Shown here: piece by piece, positions 8,563 to 16,076 of the stretch | How positions within the stretch are numbered: position 1 is the first letter of the stretch | How the letters are laid out: every line of letters starts with the position of its first letter | NCBI GenBank assembly: GCA_905195005.1 | Contig: CAJJUC010000004.1 | Location: forward strand, 1-36,389 | Source: an uncultured Eubacteriales bacterium | GTDB lineage: Bacteria; Bacillota; Clostridia; UMGS1883 | Direction: 5' to 3' | DNA: 36,389 bases | Notes under the pieces: generated by a model | Database searches by the model: none | Told to the model about the DNA's origin: nothing | What the model saw: the letters and a program-made list of their open reading frames with translations, nothing else | Made by a program: the position numbers and the translations under genes

Positions 8563-8605
8563 CACATCATTGAAAAGCTGCAACACATCATTGAAAAGCT
8601 TGCAA
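8563..8605 (+). repeat. Tandem 21-bp repeat between divergent promoters
   Basis: Two adjacent copies, 8563-8583 and 8584-8605, share CACATCATTGAAAAGCT; the second has one extra T before GCAA. A 21-bp period is two helical turns. It lies 14 bp upstream of the EPS operon -35 and about 50 bp upstream of the -10 of the Na/Pi gene, so it may be a regulator binding site. Confidence 0.7.
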
Positions 8606-8652
8606 TCTGCGGAAATATTTTTAAGGTTTTAGCTGTATCTTAGCCGCCCGGA

Positions 8653-8661
8653 TGTTATAAT
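8653..8661 (+). promoter_or_regulatory. Extended -10 promoter of the Na/Pi cotransporter gene
   Basis: TGTTATAAT at 8653-8661 is an extended -10 element. There is no good -35 at the right distance (8633-8638 is poor), which fits an activator-dependent promoter. The leader to the ATG at 8710 is about 40 nt. Confidence 0.5.
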
Positions 8662-8709
8662 TGTGTAGGTCTTAGGCAATACATAAAATTGAATTTTTGG
8701 GGTGTAAAA

Positions 8710-10464
8710 ATGAGTATTTTCGATGTGTTAACCCTTATCGGCGGTCTTTGCCTTTTCCTTTTCGGCATGAGCGTCATGGGCGAAGCTTTGGAGCGCCGCG
8801 CCGGGGGAAGTCTGAAAAAAATCCTTGCCAAGCTGACAAAGAACAAAATCACAGGCTTTCTGACGGGACTTGGCGTAACCGCGGTCATTCAAAGCTCATC
8901 GGCAACAACGGTTATGGTTGTGGGCTTTGTAAACTCGGGTATAATGTCGCTGAGGCAGTCAATCGGCGTTATTATGGGTGCAAATATCGGAACAACGGTC
9001 ACGGCATGGATACTGAGCCTCGGCGGAATTTCGAGCGATAATTTATTCATGCAGCTGTTAAAGCCCACCTCCTTCACGCCGATACTGGCATTAATCGGCA
9101 CCGCGCTTCTGATGTTCGGAGAATCCAGCAAGAAAAAGGACACGGGCACAATTCTTCTGGGCTTTGCAACGCTTATGTTCGGAATGGACACGATGTCGGG
9201 CGCTGTATCGGGGCTTGCCGATGTTCCCGCATTTCAAAATATGTTCATTATGTTCCGAAATCCGGTTCTCGGCGTGCTCGTCGGTGCAATTCTTACTGCC
9301 GTAATTCAGTCAAGCTCCGCCTCTGTCGGGATTCTGCAGGCGCTTTCCGCAACGGGACAGGTTTCATACGGTGCGGCAGTTCCGATTATCATGGGGCAGA
9401 ACATCGGCACATGCATCACAGCAATTCTTTCCTCATTCGGAACTAACAAAAATGCAAAGCGTGCGGCAATAGTGCATTTGTCGTTTAATGTTATCGGCAC
9501 GGTTATATTGCTTTCGGTATTCAGCATTATATCAGCAATTCTCAAGCCCGCAATCCTTGACGCTTCCGCTTCCTATCTCGGGATAGCGGTTGCACATTCC
9601 GCGTTTAATATCGCCTGTACCGCGCTTCTTCTGCCGATGTCATCGCTTCTTGAAAGGCTTGCGGTTAAGCTTGTTCCCGATTCGGACAAAAAGGAAAAGG
9701 TTGCAAAGCTTGACGAACGTCTTCTTGCCACTCCTCCGATTGCACTGGAGCGCTGCAACGAGCTTGTGCGCGAAATGGCTGAAATTTCCGTAACCTCATT
9801 AAAAACCTCTCTTAACATGCTGATCGGATATGATTCCGACACTGCGGATAAAATCAGAAAATCCGAGGACAAGGTTGACCATTACGAGGATATTCTGGGT
9901 ACATATCTTGTTAAGCTGAGCAGGCATCAGATAAGTGACAGCGACAGCGCAGAGGTTTCGAAGCTGCTTAAAGCAATCGGTGATTTTGAGAGAATTTCAG
10001 ACCACAGCGTAAATATTCTTGAATCGGCAGAGGAGCTTACAAAAAAGGATATACATTTTACCGCCGGCGCACAAAAGGAGCTCGATACTCTTTGCAGCGC
10101 CGTGAGTGAAATTCTCACCCTGTCATTCAGAGCTTTTGTTAATACCGACCTTCAGGCTGCAAGAGATGTTGAGCCTCTTGAGCAGGTTATTGACGGGCTT
10201 AAAGCAAAATCACGCGATGATCATATTAAGCGCCTTAAAAACGGAGAATGTTCCATTGAAGCAGGTTTTGTGTGGGCGGATTTGCTTACGAACCTTGAAA
10301 GAACCTCTGACCATTGTTCAAACATTGCAGTGTGTGTGATTGATGCAACGCAGCATAATATGAATGTGCATCAGTCGCTCCGTACCATGAAAAGAGAGGA
10401 TCCGTATTTCGAAAAGAGATACCTTGAATATGCAAAGAAATATATAGCACCCGACAGGGTATGA
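8710..10464 (+). CDS. Na+/phosphate cotransporter with PhoU-like domain
   Basis: A 584-residue membrane protein of the NptA/YjbB type that moves phosphate with sodium. It has the two inverted Na_Pi_cotrans repeats, each with the QSSS signature: TAVIQSSSATTVMVVGF near residue 64 and TAVIQSSSASVGILQAL near residue 204. About eight hydrophobic segments fill the first 330 residues. The C-terminal part from about residue 360 is helical and cytosolic, with repeated E/D-rich stretches such as ISDHSVNILESAE and LERTSDHCSN, the PhoU metal-binding pattern. Start ATG at 8710 is preferred over a TTG seven codons upstream, because GGGGTG is well spaced and the protein then begins directly in the first membrane helix. 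It is monocistronic, with a strong terminator after it. Export versus import cannot be told from sequence. Confidence 0.92.
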   Translation: MSIFDVLTLIGGLCLFLFGMSVMGEALERRAGGSLKKILAKLTKNKITGFLTGLGVTAVIQSSSATTVMVVGFVNSGIMSLRQSIGVIMGANIGTTVTAWILSLGGISSDNLFMQLLKPTSFTPILALIGTALLMFGESSKKKDTGTILLGFATLMFGMDTMSGAVSGLADVPAFQNMFIMFRNPVLGVLVGAILTAVIQSSSASVGILQALSATGQVSYGAAVPIIMGQNIGTCITAILSSFGTNKNAKRAAIVHLSFNVIGTVILLSVFSIISAILKPAILDASASYLGIAVAHSAFNIACTALLLPMSSLLERLAVKLVPDSDKKEKVAKLDERLLATPPIALERCNELVREMAEISVTSLKTSLNMLIGYDSDTADKIRKSEDKVDHYEDILGTYLVKLSRHQISDSDSAEVSKLLKAIGDFERISDHSVNILESAEELTKKDIHFTAGAQKELDTLCSAVSEILTLSFRAFVNTDLQAARDVEPLEQVIDGLKAKSRDDHIKRLKNGECSIEAGFVWADLLTNLERTSDHCSNIAVCVIDATQHNMNVHQSLRTMKREDPYFEKRYLEYAKKYIAPDRV

Positions 10465-10468
10465 AAAG

Positions 10469-10509
10469 AGCCGCGGTAAAATGAAATTTCATTTTGCCGC
10501 GGCTTTTTT
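10469..10509 (+). terminator. Terminator after the Na/Pi cotransporter gene
   Basis: An 18-bp stem (10469-10486 with 10487-10504, one G-U pair) built on AGCCGCGG / CCGCGGCT is followed by a T run at 10504-10509. It starts four bases after the stop codon. Confidence 0.9.
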
Positions 10510-10760
10510 ATGGGCCGGGTGCACTCTGAAAAAAATTTCATGAAAAAACACATTGAAAAAGGGCTCTGTTGATTGGTTACCCCAATAGATATTATAAAGC
10601 CTATAACTATTATCGGTGCAGCATATCGGAGAAGATAAGCAGTCAGGCTTGCAGAATATGACTGCTTACTGCATTGCGGAAATTTTTTAATATTAAATCC
10701 TTTTTTTAATGTTATTTTAATGTTTGCGCTTTACAATACCGGTAAAAGGAGATGAGAAGC
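10510..10760. other. Intergenic region with hairpin, possible small RNA
   Basis: No protein-coding gene is visible. TTGATT at 10569-10574 and TTATAA at 10592-10597 are 17 bases apart and could be a promoter. A perfect 10-bp inverted repeat, TAAGCAGTCA (10636-10645) and TGACTGCTTA (10659-10668), follows, then a T run near 10684-10689 that is 15 bases too far downstream for a standard terminator. Together they could make a short RNA, but this is weak. The right part is AT-rich. Confidence 0.3.
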
Positions 10761-10832
10761 ATGGCAATCGAGGTATTTAACAGGGCGCGGGGCGGAAATC
10801 TGACCGTAAGCCTTTCGGAGGCTGCGGCATGA
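10761..10832 (+). CDS. Micro-ORF with strong RBS, possible gene remnant
   Basis: A 23-codon ORF (MAIEVFNRARGGNLTVSLSE, then AAA) preceded by AAAGGAGATGAGAAGC, one of the best Shine-Dalgarno sites in the window. I do not recognise a function. The first eight residues (MAIEVFNR) recall the start of Clostridia VTC-domain polyphosphate polymerases, which usually continue with Y-E-x-K-Y/F; that likeness is from memory and uncertain. If right, this is the stump of a deleted gene. It could also be a leader peptide, as it lies 160 bp before a response regulator. A T- and A-rich stretch follows to 10930. Confidence 0.35.
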   Translation: MAIEVFNRARGGNLTVSLSEAAA

Positions 10833-10933
10833 ATTTACTTTTTGTTCACAAACGGTACATATTATAAAAACAACCTTTTATTATAATACAATATGTAGGT
10901 TAATAACTTACATAGGTCATGCGGAAAAAAAGT

Positions 10934-10961
10934 TTTACATTTTAAATTTTTATGCTATAAT
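10934..10961 (+). promoter_or_regulatory. Promoter of the response regulator operon
   Basis: TTTACA (10934-10939) and TATAAT (10956-10961) are 16 bases apart, with TGC before the -10. The start point is near 10968, which rules out the in-frame ATG at 10965 as the start of the regulator. Confidence 0.8.
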
Positions 10962-10991
10962 AATATGTATCAAATAACAGAGGTGATTCAT

Positions 10992-11693
10992 ATGAAAAGC
11001 GCTCAGAGAATACTTATTGCGGACGATGACGCAAACATCTGCGAGCTTGTCCGTCTTTATCTTGAAAAAGAGGGTTATGAAACCGTTGTTTGTTTTAACG
11101 GCGAAAAGGCGCTCGAAATTTTCCGCGGCGGCGGAATAGATCTTGCAATACTTGACATCATGATGCCGAAAGCAGACGGCGTGACCGTTTGCCGCGAAAT
11201 AAGAAAAGAAAGTCAAATGCCCGTTATCATGCTCACTGCCAAGGGCGAAACCTTTGACAAGGTGCTTTGCCTTGAGCTGGGCGCCGACGATTATGTTGTG
11301 AAGCCGTTCGAGGGCAAGGAGCTTGTGGCGCGCGTGAAGGCTGTGCTTCGCCGCACTGCCAATACGAAAAACGAGGAAGCGGAAAAGGTTGTTTCCTATG
11401 ATAATATAACGGTTAATCTTACGAATTACGAGCTTATCCTCGGCGGCAAAAGCATTGACATTCCGCCCAAGGAGCTTGAGCTTTTGTACTTCCTTGCATC
11501 GCATCCGAACAGAGTGTTCACGCGTGAGCAGCTGCTCGAGGACGTGTGGGGCTTTGATTATTTCGGAGATTCGCGCACGGTTGACGTGCATGTTAAACGC
11601 CTGCGCGAAAAGCTTGAGGGCTATGATGAAAAATGGCAGCTCAAAACCGTGTGGAGCGTGGGATATAAGTTTGAGGTGAAAGAGGGTGCATAA
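10992..11693 (+). CDS. OmpR/PhoB-family response regulator
   Basis: A 233-residue two-component transcription factor. The receiver domain (about residues 6-118) has the acidic pair at D11/D12, phosphoacceptor D55 in LAILDIMMP, the switch threonine in MLTAKGE and lysine in VVKPF. The C-terminal winged helix (about 135-230) shows LGGKSIDIPPKELELLYFL, REQLLEDVWGFDY, RTVDVHVKRLREKL and WSVGYKF, all typical of the family. ATG at 10992 follows AGAGGTG; the upstream ATG at 10965 falls at the transcription start. The stop overlaps the kinase GTG start by eight bases, so the pair is translationally coupled. With the HtrA protease downstream, the set resembles CssRS/HtrA or similar envelope-stress systems, which is inference from context. 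Confidence 0.95.
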   Translation: MKSAQRILIADDDANICELVRLYLEKEGYETVVCFNGEKALEIFRGGGIDLAILDIMMPKADGVTVCREIRKESQMPVIMLTAKGETFDKVLCLELGADDYVVKPFEGKELVARVKAVLRRTANTKNEEAEKVVSYDNITVNLTNYELILGGKSIDIPPKELELLYFLASHPNRVFTREQLLEDVWGFDYFGDSRTVDVHVKRLREKLEGYDEKWQLKTVWSVGYKFEVKEGA

Positions 11694-13170
11694 GAAATCA
11701 ACTCTCTTTACCAAGCTGTTTCTGATGCAGGTTGTCGTTGCGCTGATAACAATTCTTTTGATTATCCCGACAATATTCGTGCTTGTCGGCGATTATTTCG
11801 TCGGCTCGCAAAAAGGGGATATTCTCCAGGAGGCACAGCGCGTTGCAACACTGAGCGAGAAAATTCTTGAAATAGGGGACAATGCCTCGGTCTGGAATTT
11901 TTATAAAATGACGATTGACCATGCCGGTCAGGGGAGCATGGTGCTTGTACTTAATGCAAACGGTGAAATTGTGGCTGCGCCGAATAACACACCGTATGTG
12001 AATAAGGAATATATCGGGTCGGACTTTATAGACCCTGTGCGTGACGGGCACGCATTTACAAAGCTTTACGGCAAGGGGAAAATGTTCAGCGAGCAGATGC
12101 TTGCCGGCATGGCGCCGATTATGAAAACGGACGCGGTGACGGGCAAACGCGCTTTTATCGGCGCGGCGGTTGTTCTCAGAGCAATGCCGCAGATAAACAA
12201 GATACGCGCAAGCCTGACGAACATTATCTTTTTTGCGCAGCTTGTTTCATGGTTTATGGCGTTTATAATTTGATCGCTTCTGACGCGGCAGATTACAAAT
12301 CCGATTAAAAAAATGCGCAATGCCGCAAAAAGCATTGCCGCAGGGAATTTCAACGAACGGATTCCGATTACTTCGAATGACGAAATCGGGCAGCTTGCGG
12401 AAAGCTTCAATCAGATGACGCGCTCGCTGAGCGAGCTTGAAATAATGCGCAGCTCGTTTGTGTCGGATGTTTCGCACGAGCTCAGAACGCCGATGACAAT
12501 AATCAGCGGCTTTGTTGAGGGCATTGTGGACGGAACGATTCCCGAAAGCGAGCACGGAAAATATCTTAACATAGTTCTCAGCGAAACCAAGCGCCTCAGC
12601 CGCCTTGTGACGGAGCTGCTGGAAGCGTCGCGCCTGGAGCAAGGCAAGGTTGTTCTGAACAAGGAAAGCATTGATATGAACCGGATGGTCACCGAATCAA
12701 TCATAACCTATGAACAGCGGCTCACGGAAAAAAATATCGATGTCAATCTTGACCTCGACGGCAGCGAGTGCTGCGCGTTTGCGGACAGAGATTCGATAAA
12801 ACGCGTTCTGATAAATCTTATCGACAACGCAATCAAATTCACGCCGGAGGGCGGCAGGATCATAATCCGCACGGAGCATGCCGCGCGCAAGGTTCGCGTT
12901 ACGGTTGAAAACACGGGCGCAGGAATTTCACCGGAGGATCTTAATCACATATGGGAAAGATTCTATAAAACCGATAAAAGCCGCGGAATGGATAAAAAGG
13001 GCGTCGGGCTGGGGCTGCATATCGTTAAAACGATTATAATGCAGCACGGCGGAGAAATAAACGCCGAAAGCGTTGAGGGCGAATATGCGAGATTCATATT
13101 CACGCTTGACGAGTGCAATAAAGGCGATGCAGTAAATGAAAAAAGAAAGGATGATAAAAATGAAAGCTAA
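11686..13170 (+). pseudogene. Sensor histidine kinase interrupted by in-frame TGA
   Basis: Reads as one 494-codon kinase except for TGA at 12271-12273 (codon 196). GTG at 11686 is the start, overlapping the regulator. Layout: membrane helix about residues 8-35; extracytoplasmic sensor about 36-165 (with VLVLNANGEIVAAP); second helix about 175-196, where the stop falls; HAMP about 203-250 (NPIKKMRNAAKSIAAGNF); HisKA with H264 in SHELRTP; then N box LINLIDNAIKFTPEGG, G1 NTGAGI, F box FYKTDKSR and G2 GVGLGLHIV. Downstream of the stop the same frame continues without any indel. The nearest downstream ATG (12313) has no ribosome binding site. As written, the cell would make a sensor without a kinase. 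Causes: true nonsense mutation, consensus error or readthrough. TGA is a normal stop elsewhere in the window and Trp is TGG. Confidence 0.88.
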
Positions 13171-14287
13171 AAAGACATTTTTGGGAGTAATTTCGGGCGC
13201 TGTTGCCGGAAGCGTTATGTCGGCGGCAATCACAATCGGCACAATGAGTTATATGTCGGGCAAAAAAACCGCTGTGACTGACAGCGCAGTTTCGGGTGCA
13301 AATCAGCAAAGCGTGCAGCTTCTTGCGGAGGGCAGTGAAAAAACGGAGCTGTCAACCGAAGAAATTGCAAAGCGCGTCGGTCCGTCGATTGTCGGTATTT
13401 CGTGCACAACGCAAACGCAGAGCTATTTCGGCGTTCAGACGGGAACCTCGAGCGGCAGCGGTATAATTATCAGCGCCGACGGCAATATCATGACAAACTA
13501 TCATGTTATCAGCGGCGGCACAAATATAAAGGTTAAGCTTAACACAGGTAATGAATACGACGCAACCGTAATCGGCGGCGATGAAAAAACCGATGTTGCG
13601 GTTATCAAAATAAAGGCGAACGAGGAGCTTCATGTTGCCGCACTCGGAAATTCTGACGAGGTTGAGGTCGGCTCAAAGGCGGTTGCAATCGGAAATCCGC
13701 TTGCAAGCGAGCTTTTCGGAACGGTCACACAGGGTGTTATCAGCGGCGTGAACCGCACAATAACAGTCGGTCAGCGTGAAATGAATCTTATTCAGACGGA
13801 CGCGGCAATCAGCCCCGGAAACAGCGGCGGCGCACTCATCAATAAGTACGGCGAAGTTATCGGAATCAACAGCGTTAAGCTTGTTTCCGACAATGCCGAG
13901 GGGCTCGGATTCGCAATCCCGATTAATGAGGCAAGCACAATCGTGAAAGACCTTATCGACTACGGCTATGTAAAGGGCCGCCCGGTCATCGGCGTAAGCG
14001 TTCGAGAAATAACAAAGGAGCTTGCATATTATAACAATCTGCTTATCGATCACGGCTTGTATATTATGAGCGTGTCGGAGGGCAGCTCGGTAGAAAAGGC
14101 AGGACTTGTGCGCGGCGATATAATCGTGAAGTTTGACGGAAAAACAGTTAATTCCTCAACTGAAATGAACAAGCTGCGCGATAAGCACAAGGCAGGCGAC
14201 ACCGTTTCAATCACATTCATGCGCGGAACACAGGAAAAGACGGTCAATCTAACGCTTTCGGAGGATACCTCATCGAAAAAGAACTGA
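13160..14287 (+). CDS. htrA: HtrA/DegP-like serine protease, membrane-anchored
   Basis: A 375-residue trypsin-like protease with PDZ domain that would degrade or sense misfolded proteins outside the membrane. An N-terminal signal anchor (about residues 6-32) is followed by a Ser/Gly/Gln-rich linker, then the protease domain with triad H115 (TNYHVISGG), D145 (KTDVAVIK) and S222 (SPGNSGGAL). One PDZ domain covers about residues 280-370, with VSEGSSVEKAGLVRGDIIVKF and the sheet ending KTVNLTL. ATG at 13160 is chosen because AAAGGATG stands in front; an ATG at 13136 would add eight residues. It overlaps the kinase stop by 11 bases, so it is part of the same operon and a likely output of that two-component system. 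A terminator follows. Confidence 0.94.
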   Translation: MKAKKTFLGVISGAVAGSVMSAAITIGTMSYMSGKKTAVTDSAVSGANQQSVQLLAEGSEKTELSTEEIAKRVGPSIVGISCTTQTQSYFGVQTGTSSGSGIIISADGNIMTNYHVISGGTNIKVKLNTGNEYDATVIGGDEKTDVAVIKIKANEELHVAALGNSDEVEVGSKAVAIGNPLASELFGTVTQGVISGVNRTITVGQREMNLIQTDAAISPGNSGGALINKYGEVIGINSVKLVSDNAEGLGFAIPINEASTIVKDLIDYGYVKGRPVIGVSVREITKELAYYNNLLIDHGLYIMSVSEGSSVEKAGLVRGDIIVKFDGKTVNSSTEMNKLRDKHKAGDTVSITFMRGTQEKTVNLTLSEDTSSKKN

Positions 14288-14304
14288 TTCGGGCATGTGG
14301 CTCA

Positions 14305-14352
14305 AAAAGACGAAAGGGCTGTAGCATTAGCCGCAACCCTTTCGTCTTTTAT
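14305..14352. terminator. Bidirectional terminator between htrA and the SGNH gene
   Basis: A perfect 14-bp stem (14305-14318 with 14337-14350; AAAAGACGAAAGGG and its complement) serves both convergent genes, each arm ending in a T run in its own direction. The upper part, 14316-14339, belongs to a hairpin family that also flanks the element at 35164-35474. Confidence 0.88.
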
Positions 14353-14360
14353 GTAATGCT

Positions 14361-15086
14361 TTAAAATCCCATAATCATTTCAAACAGAGAATACGCAAAA
14401 AGATTGTGCATTTCCTCAAGCGGATGATTAACCCTGTTTGCAAGCAGACGCGTAACATCGGCGCCGTTTTCCTCAAGCTTTTTCCATTTTGCATAGCAAT
14501 CGCAAACGGGAACATTATGCTCGCGGCAGACGGCGCGCGCTCTGTCGATGAATTTGTCAAATGTGCCGTCCGTCTGCTTTTGCGTGGCAGAGCCGATAAC
14601 GCTTCTCAGCAGCTCGTCCTTTTCCTCGGCGACAACGCGCGTGCCCATCATATTGGGCGTCATAAATATAGTTTCGATTCCCGCCGTTTCAAGCTTGTCA
14701 AACATTGCCGCAAGTGCGTTTGCATAATCATCAATTGCTTCAATGCCGCGGTTTGCGTCATTCAGCCCGAAGCACATAATGCAAAGATCGGGGTGATACG
14801 ATATGACATCGCGCTCGATCCTGCTTTGCGCCGTAATCGCGCAGTCACCGCTTATACCTGCATTAATCACGTTTATGCATACGGGCGGAAAAACTGCTTC
14901 GAGCATTTGGCGCAGCTTGAAATGGTATGCCTTTGTCGAGCGGAACTCCGTTTCAAGTTCGGTTTCCGAGGCGCGGTATATCTCAAAGCAGCCGTGCGTT
15001 ACACTGTCACCGATGAAGCTGAAAACCACTGGGGCGGAACCGCCGAAATCAGCAGCCTTTTCTTTTATTCTTTCGGTTATTTTCAT
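14361..15086 (-). CDS. SGNH/GDSL-family hydrolase
   Basis: A 241-residue SGNH-fold esterase or lipase-like hydrolase. Blocks in order: I with catalytic S28 in FSFIGDSVTHG; II with Gly in VINAGISGD; III with Asn in MCFGLNDANRG; V near the C-terminus with R-V-N-H-P, giving the catalytic His in place of the usual D-x-x-H. It has no signal peptide, so it is probably cytoplasmic. Family members often remove acetyl or other acyl groups from sugars. It has its own promoter (15122-15150) with a palindrome in the spacer. It lies next to the AraC-controlled sugar operon, which suggests deacylation of the same substrate, but that is inference. Substrate cannot be named. Confidence 0.86.
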   Translation of the reverse strand: MKITERIKEKAADFGGSAPVVFSFIGDSVTHGCFEIYRASETELETEFRSTKAYHFKLRQMLEAVFPPVCINVINAGISGDCAITAQSRIERDVISYHPDLCIMCFGLNDANRGIEAIDDYANALAAMFDKLETAGIETIFMTPNMMGTRVVAEEKDELLRSVIGSATQKQTDGTFDKFIDRARAVCREHNVPVCDCYAKWKKLEENGADVTRLLANRVNHPLEEMHNLFAYSLFEMIMGF

Positions 15087-15121
15087 TATTACACACTCAC
15101 TTCCGTTTGTTTTTGTAACTA

Positions 15122-15150
15122 ATTATACAAATAAACAGCGCTGTTGTCAA
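15122..15150 (-). promoter_or_regulatory. Perfect-consensus promoter of the SGNH gene with palindromic operator
   Basis: On the minus strand TTGACA (15150-15145) and TATAAT (15127-15122) are exactly 17 bases apart. AACAGCGCTGTT (15134-15145), a perfect 12-bp palindrome, fills most of the spacer. A full-consensus promoter with a palindrome between its boxes is the usual look of a repressor-controlled gene. The start point would be near 15115, about 29 nt before the ATG. Confidence 0.85.
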
Positions 15151-15167
15151 TATAAAATCCGCATATT

Positions 15168-15959
15168 TTATCCGTTATCCGAAAGCCATTCGCGCGGATT
15201 TGTTCCGTGCTCGCGGCGAAAAGCTCTGTAAAACGAGGTGTAATCGTTAAAACCTGCGCGCATACAGGCGTCGCCGAGCGTCATTCCGCGGCGGAAGCTC
15301 TCACCAACTGCGGCAATGCGCTTGTGATTTATATATCCGCTGACGGTGTATCCGGTACTTTTTTTAAATATTCGCGATAAGTGCGCCTTTGAAATATAAA
15401 ACGATTCGGCAATTGAGGAAAGCGAAACGGGATTTCGGTAATTGTTGTTTATATATGCAATGACCTCCTGAACCCTGTTCCCGCGGGGAGAATCGGAAAT
15501 GTCAACGCTGTTTAACAGGTGCAGCAGCTCGATAATTTCACCGCGTATCACGGGGGAGGCGAAGCTTGCATAACCCCCGGTGTATTTTTTCATGCGCTCA
15601 AAAAGCTCGCCGATGCCGCTTTCGGAAACCGTGCCTGCGGAAATGTGGTTATGCGTTCCGCTTTCACGGTCAAGAAAAACGCGGCGGTATTCTGTACATT
15701 CCTCCTGCTCGAAAAAGCTTTTTTCGATATTTATGACAATCCGCGAATAAAGCGCGTCACTCTTATGATAAATGCGGTGCATCTCCTGCGGCCGAATGAG
15801 AATCATGTCGTACGGATGCAGCGGATAAACGGCGCCTTCAACAATATAGTCGCTGTCGCCGCCCAAAAAGCAGAGTATTTCATAATTATCATGGCTGTGC
15901 AGAATGAACCTTTCGCGAGAGGGGTAAAGCTGCGTGTATCCGATTGTAAAACCATTCAT
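15168..15959 (-). CDS. AraC-family transcriptional regulator
   Basis: A 263-residue regulator. The N-terminal cupin-like sensor covers about residues 1-130 (SRERFILHSHDNYEILCFL, then HPYDMILIRPQEMHRIY), the arabinose-binding type. The C-terminal pair of helix-turn-helix motifs spans about 160-260, with IAYINNNYRNPVSLSSIAES, SKAHLSRIFKKSTG, and the second motif GDACMRAGFNDYTSFYRAFRREHG followed by P-R-E-W. The start at 15959 has GGTGA upstream. It is divergent from the sugar operon and probably activates it in response to a sugar: two direct TCAATAT repeats stand next to that operon's promoter, as expected for this family. Ligand unknown. Confidence 0.93.
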   Translation of the reverse strand: MNGFTIGYTQLYPSRERFILHSHDNYEILCFLGGDSDYIVEGAVYPLHPYDMILIRPQEMHRIYHKSDALYSRIVINIEKSFFEQEECTEYRRVFLDRESGTHNHISAGTVSESGIGELFERMKKYTGGYASFASPVIRGEIIELLHLLNSVDISDSPRGNRVQEVIAYINNNYRNPVSLSSIAESFYISKAHLSRIFKKSTGYTVSGYINHKRIAAVGESFRRGMTLGDACMRAGFNDYTSFYRAFRREHGTNPREWLSDNG

Positions 15960-15991
15960 ATTTAATCACCGTCTGCATTTTATCACAAAAA

Positions 15992-16054
15992 ATCAATATA
16001 CGCAATGTTTTTATCAATATTTACATAGTTTTATTACCTTGTGTTTGCTATAAT
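15992..16054 (+). promoter_or_regulatory. Operator-promoter of the uxuA operon
   Basis: ATCAATAT occurs at 15992-15999 and again at 16013-16020, 21 bp apart (two helical turns, same face). An extended -10, TGCTATAAT, ends at 16054. The -35 region (about 16026-16031) is poor. This arrangement is that of an AraC-type activator bound next to the -35. The leader to the ATG at 16077 is about 16 nt and includes AAGGGGGG. Confidence 0.7.
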
Positions 16055-16076
16055 GAAGAAAAAGGGGGGTTAAATT

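Noticed and set aside
12271..12273. TGA recoded as Trp, Gly or selenocysteine in this organism
   Set aside because: TGA ends several intact genes in the window (e.g. the Na/Pi cotransporter and the flippase), Trp is always TGG, and no SECIS-like hairpin is evident after the codon.
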